Virus record (IMG/VR): IMGVR_UViG_3300009034_000010
Span: 1 to 64,000 of that record
DNA length: 64,000 bases
Strand: one strand, 5' to 3'
Source: a virus
Translations under genes and position numbers: made by a program
Shown here: positions 53,076 to 60,601 of the stretch, piece after piece
Numbering within the stretch: the first letter of the stretch is position 1
How the letters are laid out: every line of letters starts with the position of its first letter
Notes under the pieces: generated by a model
Database searches by the model: none
Seen by the model: the letters and a program-made list of their open reading frames with translations, nothing else
What the model was told of the DNA's origin: nothing

Positions 53076-53605
53076 ATGATTGAAATTTGGAAAGATATAA
53101 AAGGTTATGAAGGTACTTATCAAATAAGTAACAAAGGAAGAATAAAGAGATTAGCCAGAAAAGATTTAACAGGACGCATTCTTCATGAACGAATATTAAA
53201 AACTTCTATAGGATCAAAGGGGTATCTTCAATTTGGCTTATGAGAAAAAATGAAAAAAGAAAAATTAAAGATGTTCATAGAATAGTTGCAGAAACATTTA
53301 TTCCTAATTATGATAATAAGCCTCAAGTTAATCATAAAGATGGGATTAAAATTAATGTTGAAGCTAATAATCTTGAATGGGTTACTGTGAAAGAAAATGC
53401 TGAACATAGAGATAATGTATTAGGTAAACATTTTAGAGGGGAACGATGTGGTAAAGCTAAATTGACTACTAAAGATGTTCTCGTTATAAAAGAGTTATTA
53501 AAAAATAAAAAATTAACACAAAAAGATATTGGAGAAATGTACGGCGTAAGTAATGTTTGTATTAATTATATCAACACAGGTAAACGTTGGTCTCATTTAT
53601 GTTAG
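53076..53605 (+). pseudogene. NUMOD4/HNH homing endonuclease, looks broken
   Basis: The N-terminal NUMOD4 part (IEIWKDIKGYEGTYQISNKG), the HNH domain (HRIVAETFIPNYDNKPQVNH, DGIKINVEANNLEWVT) and the HTH tail (ELLKNKKLTQKDIGEMYGVS) are all recognisable, but the gene is not one open frame and looks to have about one break. It is between an unknown gene and the small gene at 53599, with which its end overlaps. Confidence 0.75.
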
Positions 53606-53841
53606 AAAAAGATAAGGTCAGTATATGTAAAATTATAAAAGGGATTTATACCACTGAAGCATTATTATTTAACAATACTTTAGAAGGGTTACAAGCTTAT
53701 AATGAAGCTTATATAAAAATAGCTGGCTTGTTAGATGGTTTTAATGCTACTACTTCTGAAATATGTCGCTATCTTGGAGATGAGTTCTTTGAATGGTATT
53801 CTAGTGGTTATGATGAAGTAATAGCGAAATTCTTAGATTAG
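53599..53841 (+). CDS. Unknown small protein
   Basis: An 80-residue acidic helical protein from the ATG at 53599 (MLEKDKVSICKIIKGIYTTE). No domain is recognised. Confidence 0.5.
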   Translation: MLEKDKVSICKIIKGIYTTEALLFNNTLEGLQAYNEAYIKIAGLLDGFNATTSEICRYLGDEFFEWYSSGYDEVIAKFLD

Positions 53842-53849
53842 AGGGTATC

Positions 53850-53984
53850 ATGTTTGAATTAGCTGTTATAGAACAATATATAGTTCCAGGAATATGTATA
53901 ATTTTTTGTATTGTGTGCTTAATTAAATTCAGTATAAGCGCAAATAGAGATATTGACGAACCTGAGAAGAGACAGGAGGAGTAA
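53850..53984 (+). CDS. Small single-span membrane protein
   Basis: A 44-residue protein with a central hydrophobic stretch (IVPGICIIFCIVCLIKFSIS) flanked by an acidic start and charged end (DEPEKRQEE). Its stop is adjacent to the next ATG, with AGGAGGA before that start. Likely inserted in the inner membrane. Function unknown. Confidence 0.55.
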   Translation: MFELAVIEQYIVPGICIIFCIVCLIKFSISANRDIDEPEKRQEE

Positions 53985-54206
53985 ATGCCACTTTATGATT
54001 ACCGTTGTCCGGTATGTGGAGCGATTATTGAAAGTTTTGGTAGTTATGATGAAGACATAAAAATGAGACAATGCTGCTCTTCCTTGTGTAATGGAGAGCA
54101 GCAAAATTTTTATAGAATAATATCCGGTAAACCACCGGTTATAATATTTAAAGGAGATGGTTGGGCAAAAGATAATTATACTGGAAAATCAAATAATGAA
54201 AAATGA
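53985..54206 (+). CDS. FmdB-like zinc ribbon protein
   Basis: A 73-residue protein opening MPLYDYRCPVCGAIIESFGS, followed by RQCCSSLCNGEQQNFYRIIS. The CPVC pair and later Cys residues form an FmdB-type zinc ribbon. Family members are often regulators. It overlaps the HNH gene downstream by 11 bp. Confidence 0.7.
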   Translation: MPLYDYRCPVCGAIIESFGSYDEDIKMRQCCSSLCNGEQQNFYRIISGKPPVIIFKGDGWAKDNYTGKSNNEK

Positions 54207-54717
54207 AGAGATTTGGACGAATATAAAAGACTATGAAGGATTATACCAAATTTCTTCATACGGACGAGTTAAAAGTCTTAGAAGGAAAAGATCAGATAAT
54301 ATCTGGACAAAAACTCGTATCCTTAAAAATAGAACAGATAAATATGGGTATTCACATGTAACTTTAGTTAAAAATAAGATATATAAAACATGTTTAGTTC
54401 ATAGACTAGTAGCTAAAGCGTTTATACCTAATCTAAATAACAAACCTCAAGTTAATCATGAAGATGGTATTAAAAACCATAATTATGATTATAATTTAAA
54501 ATGGTGTACTATATCTGAGAATAATCAACATGCTTATGATATGCATTTAAAAGAAAGTCTTAAAGGAGAAGAGAATGGGACTTCAAAATTGAAAGATGGA
54601 GATGTTCTACAAATTAGAAAAAGTTCATTAACTCAAAAAGAGTTAGCAAGAATATTTGGTGTAACTCAAACACATATAAGTCGTATTAAACGAAATGTAA
54701 GTTGGAGACATATCTAA
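54196..54717 (+). CDS. NUMOD4/HNH homing endonuclease
   Basis: A 173-residue endonuclease from the ATG at 54196 (MKNEEIWTNIKDYEGLYQIS). HNH region HRLVAKAFIPNLNNKPQVNH followed by EDGIKNHNYDYNLKWCTISE, and C-terminal HTH KLKDGDVLQIRKSSLTQKEL ... FGVTQTHISRIKRNVSWRH. Overlaps the zinc ribbon gene before it and is 1 bp from the next gene, again a precise junction position. Confidence 0.87.
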   Translation: MKNEEIWTNIKDYEGLYQISSYGRVKSLRRKRSDNIWTKTRILKNRTDKYGYSHVTLVKNKIYKTCLVHRLVAKAFIPNLNNKPQVNHEDGIKNHNYDYNLKWCTISENNQHAYDMHLKESLKGEENGTSKLKDGDVLQIRKSSLTQKELARIFGVTQTHISRIKRNVSWRHI

Positions 54718-54718
54718 G

Positions 54719-55056
54719 ATGGCTATAACGGAGATTCAAACAAGAAAAAGGACCCAGAACTTTAAATCATGTAAAGAGTGTGCAGAACATTTTGGAGAGA
54801 AAAATATCCCAGATTGGATGCTTGAAACAGAACTTTGTATTCTTTGTATTTGTGTAGTTAATAAATTTTCGAAAGAAGTTATTCAGGCTGTTGATACTTT
54901 AAAGAAAGTAAAGTTACTCCTGAATTATTTGAACTTATGGATACGGAATTTGCAGAAGCTTTGCTTTTATTGAAAAAGCGAAAAGTATCAGGAGAAACTT
55001 ACAATTCAATTAAAGTATCATGTAAACTAACTCATAAAGTAGGAGAAATTAAATGA
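54719..55056 (+). CDS. Unknown zinc-binding protein, looks broken
   Basis: N-terminal part MAITEIQTRKRTQNFKSCKE with CKEC and CILCIC Cys pairs, and a helical C-terminal part ELMDTEFAEALLLLKKRKVS, both with good coding character. The gene is not one open frame to 55056 (about one break); the longest open part ends at 54973. The end overlaps the thymidylate synthase start. Confidence 0.45.
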
Positions 55057-55832
55057 ATATGATTGTTGTAGCAGCGACTACAATATCTGACGCTTTTCAT
55101 CAAATGTTGTACAAATTTTTTGAAAAAGATAGTGACAAGAACTATGTTAATGCATATGTCACTGACATTGATTCTGGTAGTTTCGGTAAAGATAAAATGG
55201 GGGAAGAGAGTGGTGCTCAACAAAGATTACAAGCCAGTTTAGCTGTAGCTGAAATAACTCATCCTGAAGCTCGACCTTTATCGGTAACGTTTCCTGAGCA
55301 GTTGAATATTCCTCCAGTCTGTACTCAAGACAGCATTGAGGATTATTTTGCAAACTATCTTATGAATGCTGAATTGTCAATAAATGAAACATACACCTAT
55401 GGTAGTAGAATGTTGGCATTTCCTAGGATTGTAACTGATAAATTTCCTTACAGCCCTGATGGTAAGTTATTAACGTATCCTATTAAGAAATTCAATCAGA
55501 TTGACTGGATTATAGATCACCTTAAAGCAGCCCCCGGTAATAATCATTGTTGTGTTGAAATAAGCAAAGGGGATGATCTTCTTCTTAAGCACGCCCCTTG
55601 CCTCAGATTGATTTCATTTAAAATCGTTAATGGAAAGTTAAACGTCACTGTCTTTTTTCGTAGTTGGGACTTCTGGAGCGGATTCCCTACGAATCTCGGT
55701 GGTATTCAATTATTAAATGAGTATGTGGCTTCAGAGATTGGGATAGAAACCGGTACAATGTTCGTTCTGTCAGACGGTCTTCATGTTTATACTCATAATG
55801 TGAAATTCGCTCTTGAGAGGTTGGGAAGATGA
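55053..55832 (+). CDS. Thymidylate synthase (ThyA-type)
   Basis: A 259-residue enzyme that converts dUMP to dTMP. Catalytic Cys183 is in LLLKHAPCLRLISFKIVNGK. The phosphate/pyrimidine motif is FFRSWDFWSGFPTNLGG, in which N214 sits where classical enzymes have the dUMP-specific Asn, so a dCMP hydroxymethylase (Asp) is less likely. HVYTHN near the end is the usual H-x-Y. The N-terminal half is divergent. Confidence 0.8.
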   Translation: MNMIVVAATTISDAFHQMLYKFFEKDSDKNYVNAYVTDIDSGSFGKDKMGEESGAQQRLQASLAVAEITHPEARPLSVTFPEQLNIPPVCTQDSIEDYFANYLMNAELSINETYTYGSRMLAFPRIVTDKFPYSPDGKLLTYPIKKFNQIDWIIDHLKAAPGNNHCCVEISKGDDLLLKHAPCLRLISFKIVNGKLNVTVFFRSWDFWSGFPTNLGGIQLLNEYVASEIGIETGTMFVLSDGLHVYTHNVKFALERLGR

Positions 55833-56281
55833 TGCAAATAAAAAGTTTAGTATTTGAAGGAGGTGGAGTAGCAGGCATTGCTTATGGAGGAGCCTTAACT
55901 TTCATGGATACTCATCATTTGCTTGATGATGTAGTGAGAGTTGGAGGAACAAGTGCTGGAGCTATAACAGCCTGTTTAATGGCTATAGGATGTGAAGCGG
56001 ACGAGATTCAAGAAATTATCAAAGAAACAAAATTTTCCTCTTTTCAGGATGATAGTTTTGGTGTTATTCGTGATAGTGTCCGACTTATGAGAGATTATGG
56101 TTGGCATAAAGGTGAGACATTCAAGACATGGCTTAAGGGTCATATTACAGATAAATTTGGTTATGATGGTGTTACTTTTGCTGATTTAGATCGAAATAAT
56201 AGTTGGTACATACGGTATGAAACATCTTTATGTAGTTGGGACAAATCTAACCAAACAACAGTCAGAAATTTATTCTCATGA
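55829..56281 (+). CDS. Patatin-like phospholipase, N-terminal part
   Basis: A 150-residue part with the patatin oxyanion loop FEGGGVAGIAYGGAL and the nucleophile elbow VGGTSAGAITACL (GxSxG). It overlaps thymidylate synthase by 4 bp. With 56294-56797 it forms one patatin-like gene that looks broken (about one break). If active, patatins cleave lipids; in a phage it could help cell lysis or membrane remodelling (inference). Confidence 0.72.
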   Translation: MMQIKSLVFEGGGVAGIAYGGALTFMDTHHLLDDVVRVGGTSAGAITACLMAIGCEADEIQEIIKETKFSSFQDDSFGVIRDSVRLMRDYGWHKGETFKTWLKGHITDKFGYDGVTFADLDRNNSWYIRYETSLCSWDKSNQTTVRNLFS

Positions 56282-56293
56282 AACTAACCGAAT

Positions 56294-56797
56294 ATGTTGA
56301 TCGCAGACGCTGTAAGAATTTCTATGGGAATCCCTTTTTTCTTTCAATGTGTTGAGAATAAAGACGGAGACATTTTAGTAGATGGTGGGGTAGCAAATAA
56401 CTATCCTGTGAAGATGTTTGATAAGAGAAAGTATTATAATCAACATGCAAAGACTCCTAATTCTGAAGAAAAATTGTTTAATCCTGAAACAATTGGATTC
56501 CGGTTAGATACTCAAGAAGAAATTAATGCAAATAAAGATTGGGGAAATACTTCGGTTGAAATAAACAGCTTGAGTGACTATATTGGTGCTGTGTTGTCTT
56601 ATTTTATGGAAACAGCGAATAAAAAGCATCTTACTGAAGCTGACCGGCGCAGAACCATTTTCATAGATAAAGCTCATATCAAAGCAACTGACTTTAGTCT
56701 TACTGATGAAGATGTAGATTTACTTATAAAGAATGGAGAAAAAGCTGTTAAAAAATTTTATGAACTTGAACTTGAACTTGAACTTGACAGCGTGTAG
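56294..56797 (+). CDS. Patatin-like phospholipase, C-terminal part
   Basis: A 167-residue part with the DG(G/A) motif of the catalytic dyad (ILVDGGVANNYPVKMF) after MGIPFFFQCVENKDGD. The end carries short repeats of Glu-Leu encoded by about four GAACTT units. Together with 55829-56281 it is one gene in two parts. Confidence 0.7.
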   Translation: MLIADAVRISMGIPFFFQCVENKDGDILVDGGVANNYPVKMFDKRKYYNQHAKTPNSEEKLFNPETIGFRLDTQEEINANKDWGNTSVEINSLSDYIGAVLSYFMETANKKHLTEADRRRTIFIDKAHIKATDFSLTDEDVDLLIKNGEKAVKKFYELELELELDSV

Positions 56798-56812
56798 GAT
56801 GCCTGTTATACT
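56784..56812 (+). promoter_or_regulatory. Strong sigma70-type promoter
   Basis: TTGACA (56784-56789), 17-bp spacer, TATACT (56807-56812). The -35 is within the patatin gene end. The start site would be about 56819 and gives a leader of about 54 nt to the gene at 56873. It is the best consensus promoter in the window. Confidence 0.8.
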
Positions 56813-56872
56813 ATAATAGAGTGCATCAGTTTTTAGCGTAAATTATTTTCTAACTATTTTGAAAGGGATTTT

Positions 56873-57196
56873 ATGGACGATGAAGAAAAAGGCGAGTTGA
56901 GTTTTAGTCTGCAATCAGTGAGCGCCCTTATTGAGGCAAAGAAAGCTTTTATAGATAATAAAGGCAATGTTGATATGGGGGACGTAAAAGAAGTTACTCT
57001 TGGAACGGAGGGGATTCTTAAAGTAAAAATCAAAGGTTCGAGGACGGCCACAGTCACAATGGCGCAGGTTTTCGATAAAGCGGAAGATGCTTATGAAGTT
57101 GCGATAAAGTTGAAAGCAGAACAAAAGCAAAACCTTTCCAGCGATATTAACGCTATGAGGGGCAGAATAGAAAATATCCGAAATCCCCAGGACTAA
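56873..57196 (+). CDS. Unknown protein with its own promoter and terminator
   Basis: A 107-residue protein with good SD (GAAAGGGA). The N-terminal half is acidic (MDDEEKGELSFSLQSVSALI) and a beta stretch (EGILKVKIKGSRTATVTMAQ) follows, then a helical end. No domain is recognised. It is the only plus-strand gene in this part with a consensus promoter and a hairpin terminator directly around it, so it may be expressed strongly and early. Confidence 0.6.
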   Translation: MDDEEKGELSFSLQSVSALIEAKKAFIDNKGNVDMGDVKEVTLGTEGILKVKIKGSRTATVTMAQVFDKAEDAYEVAIKLKAEQKQNLSSDINAMRGRIENIRNPQD

Positions 57197-57212
57197 AAGC
57201 AGGCTTTAACAT

Positions 57213-57236
57213 AGGGGGCGAAAGCCCCCTTATATA
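57213..57236 (+). terminator. GNRA-loop terminator
   Basis: AGGGGGC and GCCCCCT (57213-57219 and 57224-57230) form a 7-bp stem with a GAAA loop, followed by TATATAAA. It is 16 bp after the stop of 56873-57196. Confidence 0.75.
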
Positions 57237-57264
57237 AAATTTAATTAAGAGGTTAAATAGTCAA

Positions 57265-57453
57265 ATGAATGAGCAACCAGGTTGGTGCGATAGTTGTAAT
57301 ACGCAAAGAGAGTTATTTGAATTTTCTTGTCCGGTATGTAGAGATCGAGTCATGTACTGTAAAACCTGTCTTTCTGTAGCTATTAAAGAACATAAATGTA
57401 TTGAATGTTTTGAAGAAGGGACTAAACATGAATACGGCCACAGAGCCAATTAA
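57265..57453 (+). CDS. Cys-rich zinc finger protein A
   Basis: A 62-residue protein with four CxxC-type pairs (CDSC, CPVC, CKTC, CIEC). It pairs with the next gene, which has a similar layout (FEFRCYLC ... GCIECF against FEFSCPVC ... KCIECF). Likely two zinc ions. A nucleic acid or protein-binding role is possible. Confidence 0.6.
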   Translation: MNEQPGWCDSCNTQRELFEFSCPVCRDRVMYCKTCLSVAIKEHKCIECFEEGTKHEYGHRAN

Positions 57454-57673
57454 AGATAAAAATCCCCCTATAGATAAGGGGGGTTCACATAAGTTATTTG
57501 AATTCAGATGTTACTTATGTGGTGATACTGCGGATCATACATGTTTATCTTGTGGAAAACATGTATGTATGAGTTGTTGGAATGAAGAACAATTCGGTTG
57601 CATTGAATGCTTTCCTCAATTTACGGACGAAGCGTATGCACCCACTTTTCAGTCACATTTTCTTGATAATTAG
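57428..57673 (+). CDS. Cys-rich zinc finger protein B
   Basis: An 81-residue protein from the ATG at 57428. After a short Pro/Lys-rich head, KLFEFRCYLCGDTADHTCLS ... CGKHVCMSCWNEEQFGCIEC holds five Cys pairs or near-pairs in B-box/RING-like spacing. It overlaps gene A by 26 bp and is its probable paralogue. Confidence 0.6.
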   Translation: MNTATEPIKDKNPPIDKGGSHKLFEFRCYLCGDTADHTCLSCGKHVCMSCWNEEQFGCIECFPQFTDEAYAPTFQSHFLDN

Positions 57674-57681
57674 AGGCTGTT

Positions 57682-57807
57682 ATGAAATATTTTAAATGGG
57701 TTTTCATATTCTATCTTTTTTGGTGTTGTTTTCTCCAGATAATACTTGGACCAATCCTTTGTCCATACGAAGTTATGACTTATGCAGCTATATTTCAATC
57801 TATCTAA
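57682..57807 (+). CDS. Small hydrophobic membrane protein
   Basis: A 41-residue frame (MKYFKWVFIFYLFWCCFLQI then ILGPILCPY) with GAGG before its ATG. One transmembrane helix is likely. It is too short for the usual ORF threshold but has a good start signal. Confidence 0.5.
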   Translation: MKYFKWVFIFYLFWCCFLQIILGPILCPYEVMTYAAIFQSI

Positions 57808-57854
57808 GTAACTTATAATAAGAATACCCTTATTTCAATTTAAAGGTTTTTATA

Positions 57855-58268
57855 ATGGACGATTTGTATAAAAGTACACGTAACGCTCGTAAGAATCTTT
57901 CAGACGATATGAACGCTAAAATAAAACTTGTGGAGGATATTTTTAATCAGCTATTTAAAATATATCACATTACTTATGGGGAATTTAATAAACGTTTTCC
58001 TCTTGAAAAATACGGTTGTGATGAGCAAGCATTACTGGCTTTAGAAAAAAAGCATTATGAATTAGGATTGGCCGGTAAAGATACTAAAGATTTTGGCGTA
58101 TCTGTACTTTCTCTAATGGCAACTATTACGGATGTTTTTACAGGCGGGTTTAGATTTTCAGTTCTTTTACAAAGTGTTTCTGATAATTCTAAATACACGA
58201 CAAATTATTTTGAAAATAGGCGTATTGAAAGTGTAGAATTAATTTATTATCCGCCGCCAAAAAAATAA
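57855..58268 (+). CDS. Unknown protein
   Basis: A 137-residue protein starting MDDLYKSTRNARKNLSDDMN. The first 60 residues are helical, and a hydrophobic stretch SVLSLMATITDVFTGGFRFS follows. No recognised domain. SD-like AAAGG upstream. Confidence 0.45.
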   Translation: MDDLYKSTRNARKNLSDDMNAKIKLVEDIFNQLFKIYHITYGEFNKRFPLEKYGCDEQALLALEKKHYELGLAGKDTKDFGVSVLSLMATITDVFTGGFRFSVLLQSVSDNSKYTTNYFENRRIESVELIYYPPPKK

Positions 58269-58280
58269 AGGTACTTTAAC

Positions 58281-58496
58281 GTGACTGAAATAGGATTAGA
58301 TAAATGTTATCGTCATAGAGATACAGGATGTGAATATCATATCTTGACTTATCTTCGTACAAAAACATTCGGTATGACTTTGTTAACAGAATACTATGAC
58401 GGAATATGCGTAAATATTATTCCGATAGATAAAGAAAATTTTGATGATCATATTTCTGATTACGAAGAAATAGCTGAAGACGAATTCGCAGAATAG
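58281..58496 (+). CDS. Unknown small acidic protein
   Basis: A 71-residue protein from GTG 58281 with AAAGG upstream. It is beta-rich then acidic (EEIAEDEFAE at the end). Its stop is at the first base of the first tRNA. Confidence 0.5.
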   Translation: MTEIGLDKCYRHRDTGCEYHILTYLRTKTFGMTLLTEYYDGICVNIIPIDKENFDDHISDYEEIAEDEFAE

Positions 58497-58580
58497 CGAG
58501 AGTGGTGGAATCTGGCGTACACACAGGGTTTAAGCCCCTGCACCTTCGGGTTGAGGGTTCGAATCCCTCCTCTCGCACCA
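58496..58580 (+). tRNA. tRNA-Leu (anticodon UAA)
   Basis: A GCGAGAG/CTCTCGC acceptor stem, an anticodon stem CAGGG/CCCTG with loop TTTAAGC, a long variable arm (CACCTTCGGGTTG) and a T arm GAGGGTTCGAATCCCTC. The CCA end is encoded. It decodes UUA, a common codon in this AT-rich genome. Confidence 0.92.
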
Positions 58581-58603
58581 ATAAAACGTAAATAAAATTT
58601 TAA

Positions 58604-58680
58604 GCGGGTGTGACGGAATTGGCAGACGTGCGGGATTTAGACTCCCGTTTTTAGAGGTTCGAGCCCTCTCACCCGTACCA
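58604..58680 (+). tRNA. tRNA-Leu (anticodon UAG), short variable arm
   Basis: Acceptor GCGGGTG/CACCCGT (with a G-T pair), a D-arm of leucine type, anticodon stem CGGGA/TCCCG with loop TTTAGAC and T arm AGAGG/CCTCT. CCA is encoded. The variable region is only about five U, whereas leucine tRNAs usually have a long arm. Decodes CUA and CUG. Confidence 0.85.
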
Positions 58681-58683
58681 ATT

Positions 58684-58758
58684 TGGAGCGTGGCTTAGGG
58701 GCAAAGCACACGGCTGATAACCGTGGGATCGGAGGTTCGATTCCTTCCGCTCCAACCA
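58684..58758 (+). tRNA. tRNA-Ile (anticodon GAU)
   Basis: Acceptor TGGAGCG/CGCTCCA, anticodon stem CACGG/CCGTG with loop CTGATAA, T arm GGAGG/CCTTC with one wobble pair. CCA encoded. Decodes AUU/AUC. Confidence 0.9.
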
Positions 58759-58762
58759 ATAA

Positions 58763-58853
58763 GGGGGAGTGTCTGAGTGGTTGAAAGAGCCGGACTGTAA
58801 ATCCGGTCCCGTTGTGGTAAACATCGTAGGTTCAAAACCTACCTCCCCCACCA
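58763..58853 (+). tRNA. tRNA-Tyr (anticodon GUA)
   Basis: Acceptor GGGGGAG/CTCCCCC, anticodon stem CCGGA/TCCGG with loop CTGTAAA, long variable arm (CCCGTTGTGGTAAACATCG) and T arm GTAGG/CCTAC. CCA encoded. Long variable arm is normal for bacterial tRNA-Tyr. Confidence 0.92.
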
Positions 58854-58867
58854 ATTTAGAGGTTATA

Positions 58868-59485
58868 ATGATAAATATAGGTATTTTAGTTTCGGGAAAT
58901 GGTACAAATATGGAAGCTATTTTAAAAGCTTCCGAGAATGGTATTTTAGAAAATAGAATTAATCCTGTAGTTATTATCTCTAATAATAGAGAAGCAAAAG
59001 CTATAGAAAAAGCCCGGAAATATAAGTCTATAGTAGAGTTTATAATAGAAAGAGAAACATATAAAAGTGCTCAAACTTACGATAAAGCTGTTTGTGATAC
59101 TCTTAAACTTTATGAAGTTGATCTTGTAGTATTAGCCGGTTATAATAGATTAATAAAAAATTATAGTCATCCTGACTGTATTCTTCGCTCTTTTTCAAAA
59201 AGAATAGTAAACATTCACCCATCACTTCTTCCAGCATTTCCTGGTATGGGAGCTATAAAACAGGCTCTTGACTATGGTGTTAAGATCACAGGTTGCACGA
59301 TTCACTGGGTAGATGCCGGGATGGATACCGGAAAAATTATTAAACAGAAAAGTTGTATAATAGAGCCTGAAGATACGTTAGAAACATTAACAAATCGTGT
59401 TCATAAAAGTGAGCATTCTCTTTATGTAGAAGCATTAAGAAATGTTTACTTTTTGATGAAAAGACCAAAATATGACAAATACTAA
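58868..59485 (+). CDS. purN: Phosphoribosylglycinamide formyltransferase (PurN)
   Basis: A 205-residue enzyme (start ATG 58868) that transfers formyl to GAR in purine synthesis. ILVSGNGTNMEAILKASENG, VVLAGYNRLIKNY and IVNIHPSLLPAFPGMGAIKQ with N115 and H117, plus GCTIHWVDAGMDTGKIIKQ with D149, are the full catalytic set. A longer frame into the tRNA is not used. Rare among phages as a metabolic gene. Confidence 0.87.
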   Translation: MINIGILVSGNGTNMEAILKASENGILENRINPVVIISNNREAKAIEKARKYKSIVEFIIERETYKSAQTYDKAVCDTLKLYEVDLVVLAGYNRLIKNYSHPDCILRSFSKRIVNIHPSLLPAFPGMGAIKQALDYGVKITGCTIHWVDAGMDTGKIIKQKSCIIEPEDTLETLTNRVHKSEHSLYVEALRNVYFLMKRPKYDKY

Positions 59486-60083
59486 TGTGATACGAATATT
59501 GAATGCACTTTACGCCGGTTTTCCTATCAAAATAGATGGGTATGACTATTATCTTGGCTCTAATAACATGCTTGGCATTAAGGCTGATAGGTATATCGAT
59601 AATGTAAAGCAGCCAGATGACGGAACTATACAAGGAGTAGACTGGTCTCTTAAAGATTTTTTAACTGTTTGTGAACAAATGTCAGAACAAGAAATTGAGA
59701 TGCAATGTTCTGAAGCAGAACGAAAAATAGCTGCCGTAGAATCCGATACTAAAAAGATTACTAAAAGTTACGCTTCGAATGATGAGCGAAAATATAAAAT
59801 AAAGAGTAATCAGTATTTATTTAAATATCCTAATTTTCTGAACAGTCAAATTAATAGACTCAATAATATTGTTCAAAATGATAATGTAATTCCACTTAGT
59901 GATCTTAAGCAATGGCTTAAGGATCTTACAAGAATTATTTATAAATTGTTGGACTATGCAGAAAATATAGTTTATTATATAAAATATAATCAGGAACCTA
60001 AAATAGACCCTGATGCCTCTGGTTTACTCGATGATACATTGATACTGGATTCACTATGGCCGGACGATGATATACTTTTTTAG
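59472..60083 (+). CDS. Unknown protein
   Basis: A 203-residue acidic protein that starts inside the end of purN (14-bp overlap). It contains VDWSLKDFLTVCEQMSEQEI and a helical C-terminal half (LKQWLKDLTRIIYKLLDYAE). No recognised family. Confidence 0.45.
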   Translation: MTNTNVIRILNALYAGFPIKIDGYDYYLGSNNMLGIKADRYIDNVKQPDDGTIQGVDWSLKDFLTVCEQMSEQEIEMQCSEAERKIAAVESDTKKITKSYASNDERKYKIKSNQYLFKYPNFLNSQINRLNNIVQNDNVIPLSDLKQWLKDLTRIIYKLLDYAENIVYYIKYNQEPKIDPDASGLLDDTLILDSLWPDDDILF

Positions 60084-60091
60084 GAGAAATT

Positions 60092-60322
60092 ATGACTAGA
60101 TTAGAATGGTTAACTTGGGTTTTTTGGAGTAGGTCTCCTCTCTTTTGGTATTGGGTTCATCAACAAGGTGGTAAAATATGGCATGTACTTATTGGAGTAC
60201 ATGATATATCTGATCCTTTTATAGATTGGATTCCTTGTGTTGGATATGGTAGTTATCACAAAACTTTAAGAAGAATGGTGGCTAAAACAGGCCGAAATAT
60301 TTATGGAGATAAATTGAATTAA
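60092..60322 (+). CDS. Unknown Trp-rich small protein
   Basis: A 76-residue protein (MTRLEWLTWVFWSRSPLFWY) with many Trp residues in the first half and a basic end. It ends just upstream of tRNA-Gln. A membrane-associated role is possible. Confidence 0.45.
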   Translation: MTRLEWLTWVFWSRSPLFWYWVHQQGGKIWHVLIGVHDISDPFIDWIPCVGYGSYHKTLRRMVAKTGRNIYGDKLN

Positions 60323-60397
60323 TCAGGAGTCGTCTAGTCGGTAGGATACCGGACTTTGAATCCGACAACACAGGTTCGACCCCTGTCTCCTGAACCA
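60323..60397 (+). tRNA. tRNA-Gln (anticodon UUG)
   Basis: Acceptor TCAGGAG/CTCCTGA, anticodon stem CGGA/TCCG with loop CTTTGAA, T arm ACAGG/CCTGT. CCA encoded. Separated from the four-tRNA array by about 1.5 kb. Confidence 0.9.
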
Positions 60398-60409
60398 ATT
60401 GAGGTAAAG

Positions 60410-60601
60410 ATGTTAGTATCAAAAAGAGCGATTAAAGTAGATAAGATTACAATTTCTGGCGAGGACATTGAACGGTTAAGGAATCTTTGCGAATTTATGG
60501 AAGATTCAGCGAAAAATATAATTGAGGATTATCCAAATGACACAACAAAAATTCAAAACATGATAACTTTTTGTAGAAATGTCTTAAAGGAATTTGAATG
60601 A
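60410..60601 (+). CDS. Unknown small protein
   Basis: A 63-residue protein from the ATG at 60410 with GAGGTAAAG upstream; an extended frame from 60356 would start inside the tRNA. Contains IERLRNLCEFMEDSAKNIIE. It overlaps the deaminase start by 4 bp. Confidence 0.5.
   Translation: MLVSKRAIKVDKITISGEDIERLRNLCEFMEDSAKNIIEDYPNDTTKIQNMITFCRNVLKEFE

Noticed and set aside
55053-55832. dCMP hydroxymethylase instead of thymidylate synthase
   Set aside because: The residue at the substrate-discriminating place appears to be Asn (FPTN), which fits dUMP use.
58769-58867. N-terminal extension of PurN into tRNA-Tyr
   Set aside because: The tRNA occupies this DNA, and the ATG at 58868 starts the conserved protein exactly.
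60356-60409. N-terminal extension of the 60410 gene into tRNA-Gln
   Set aside because: The extension lies in the tRNA. The ATG at 60410 has a clear ribosome binding site.
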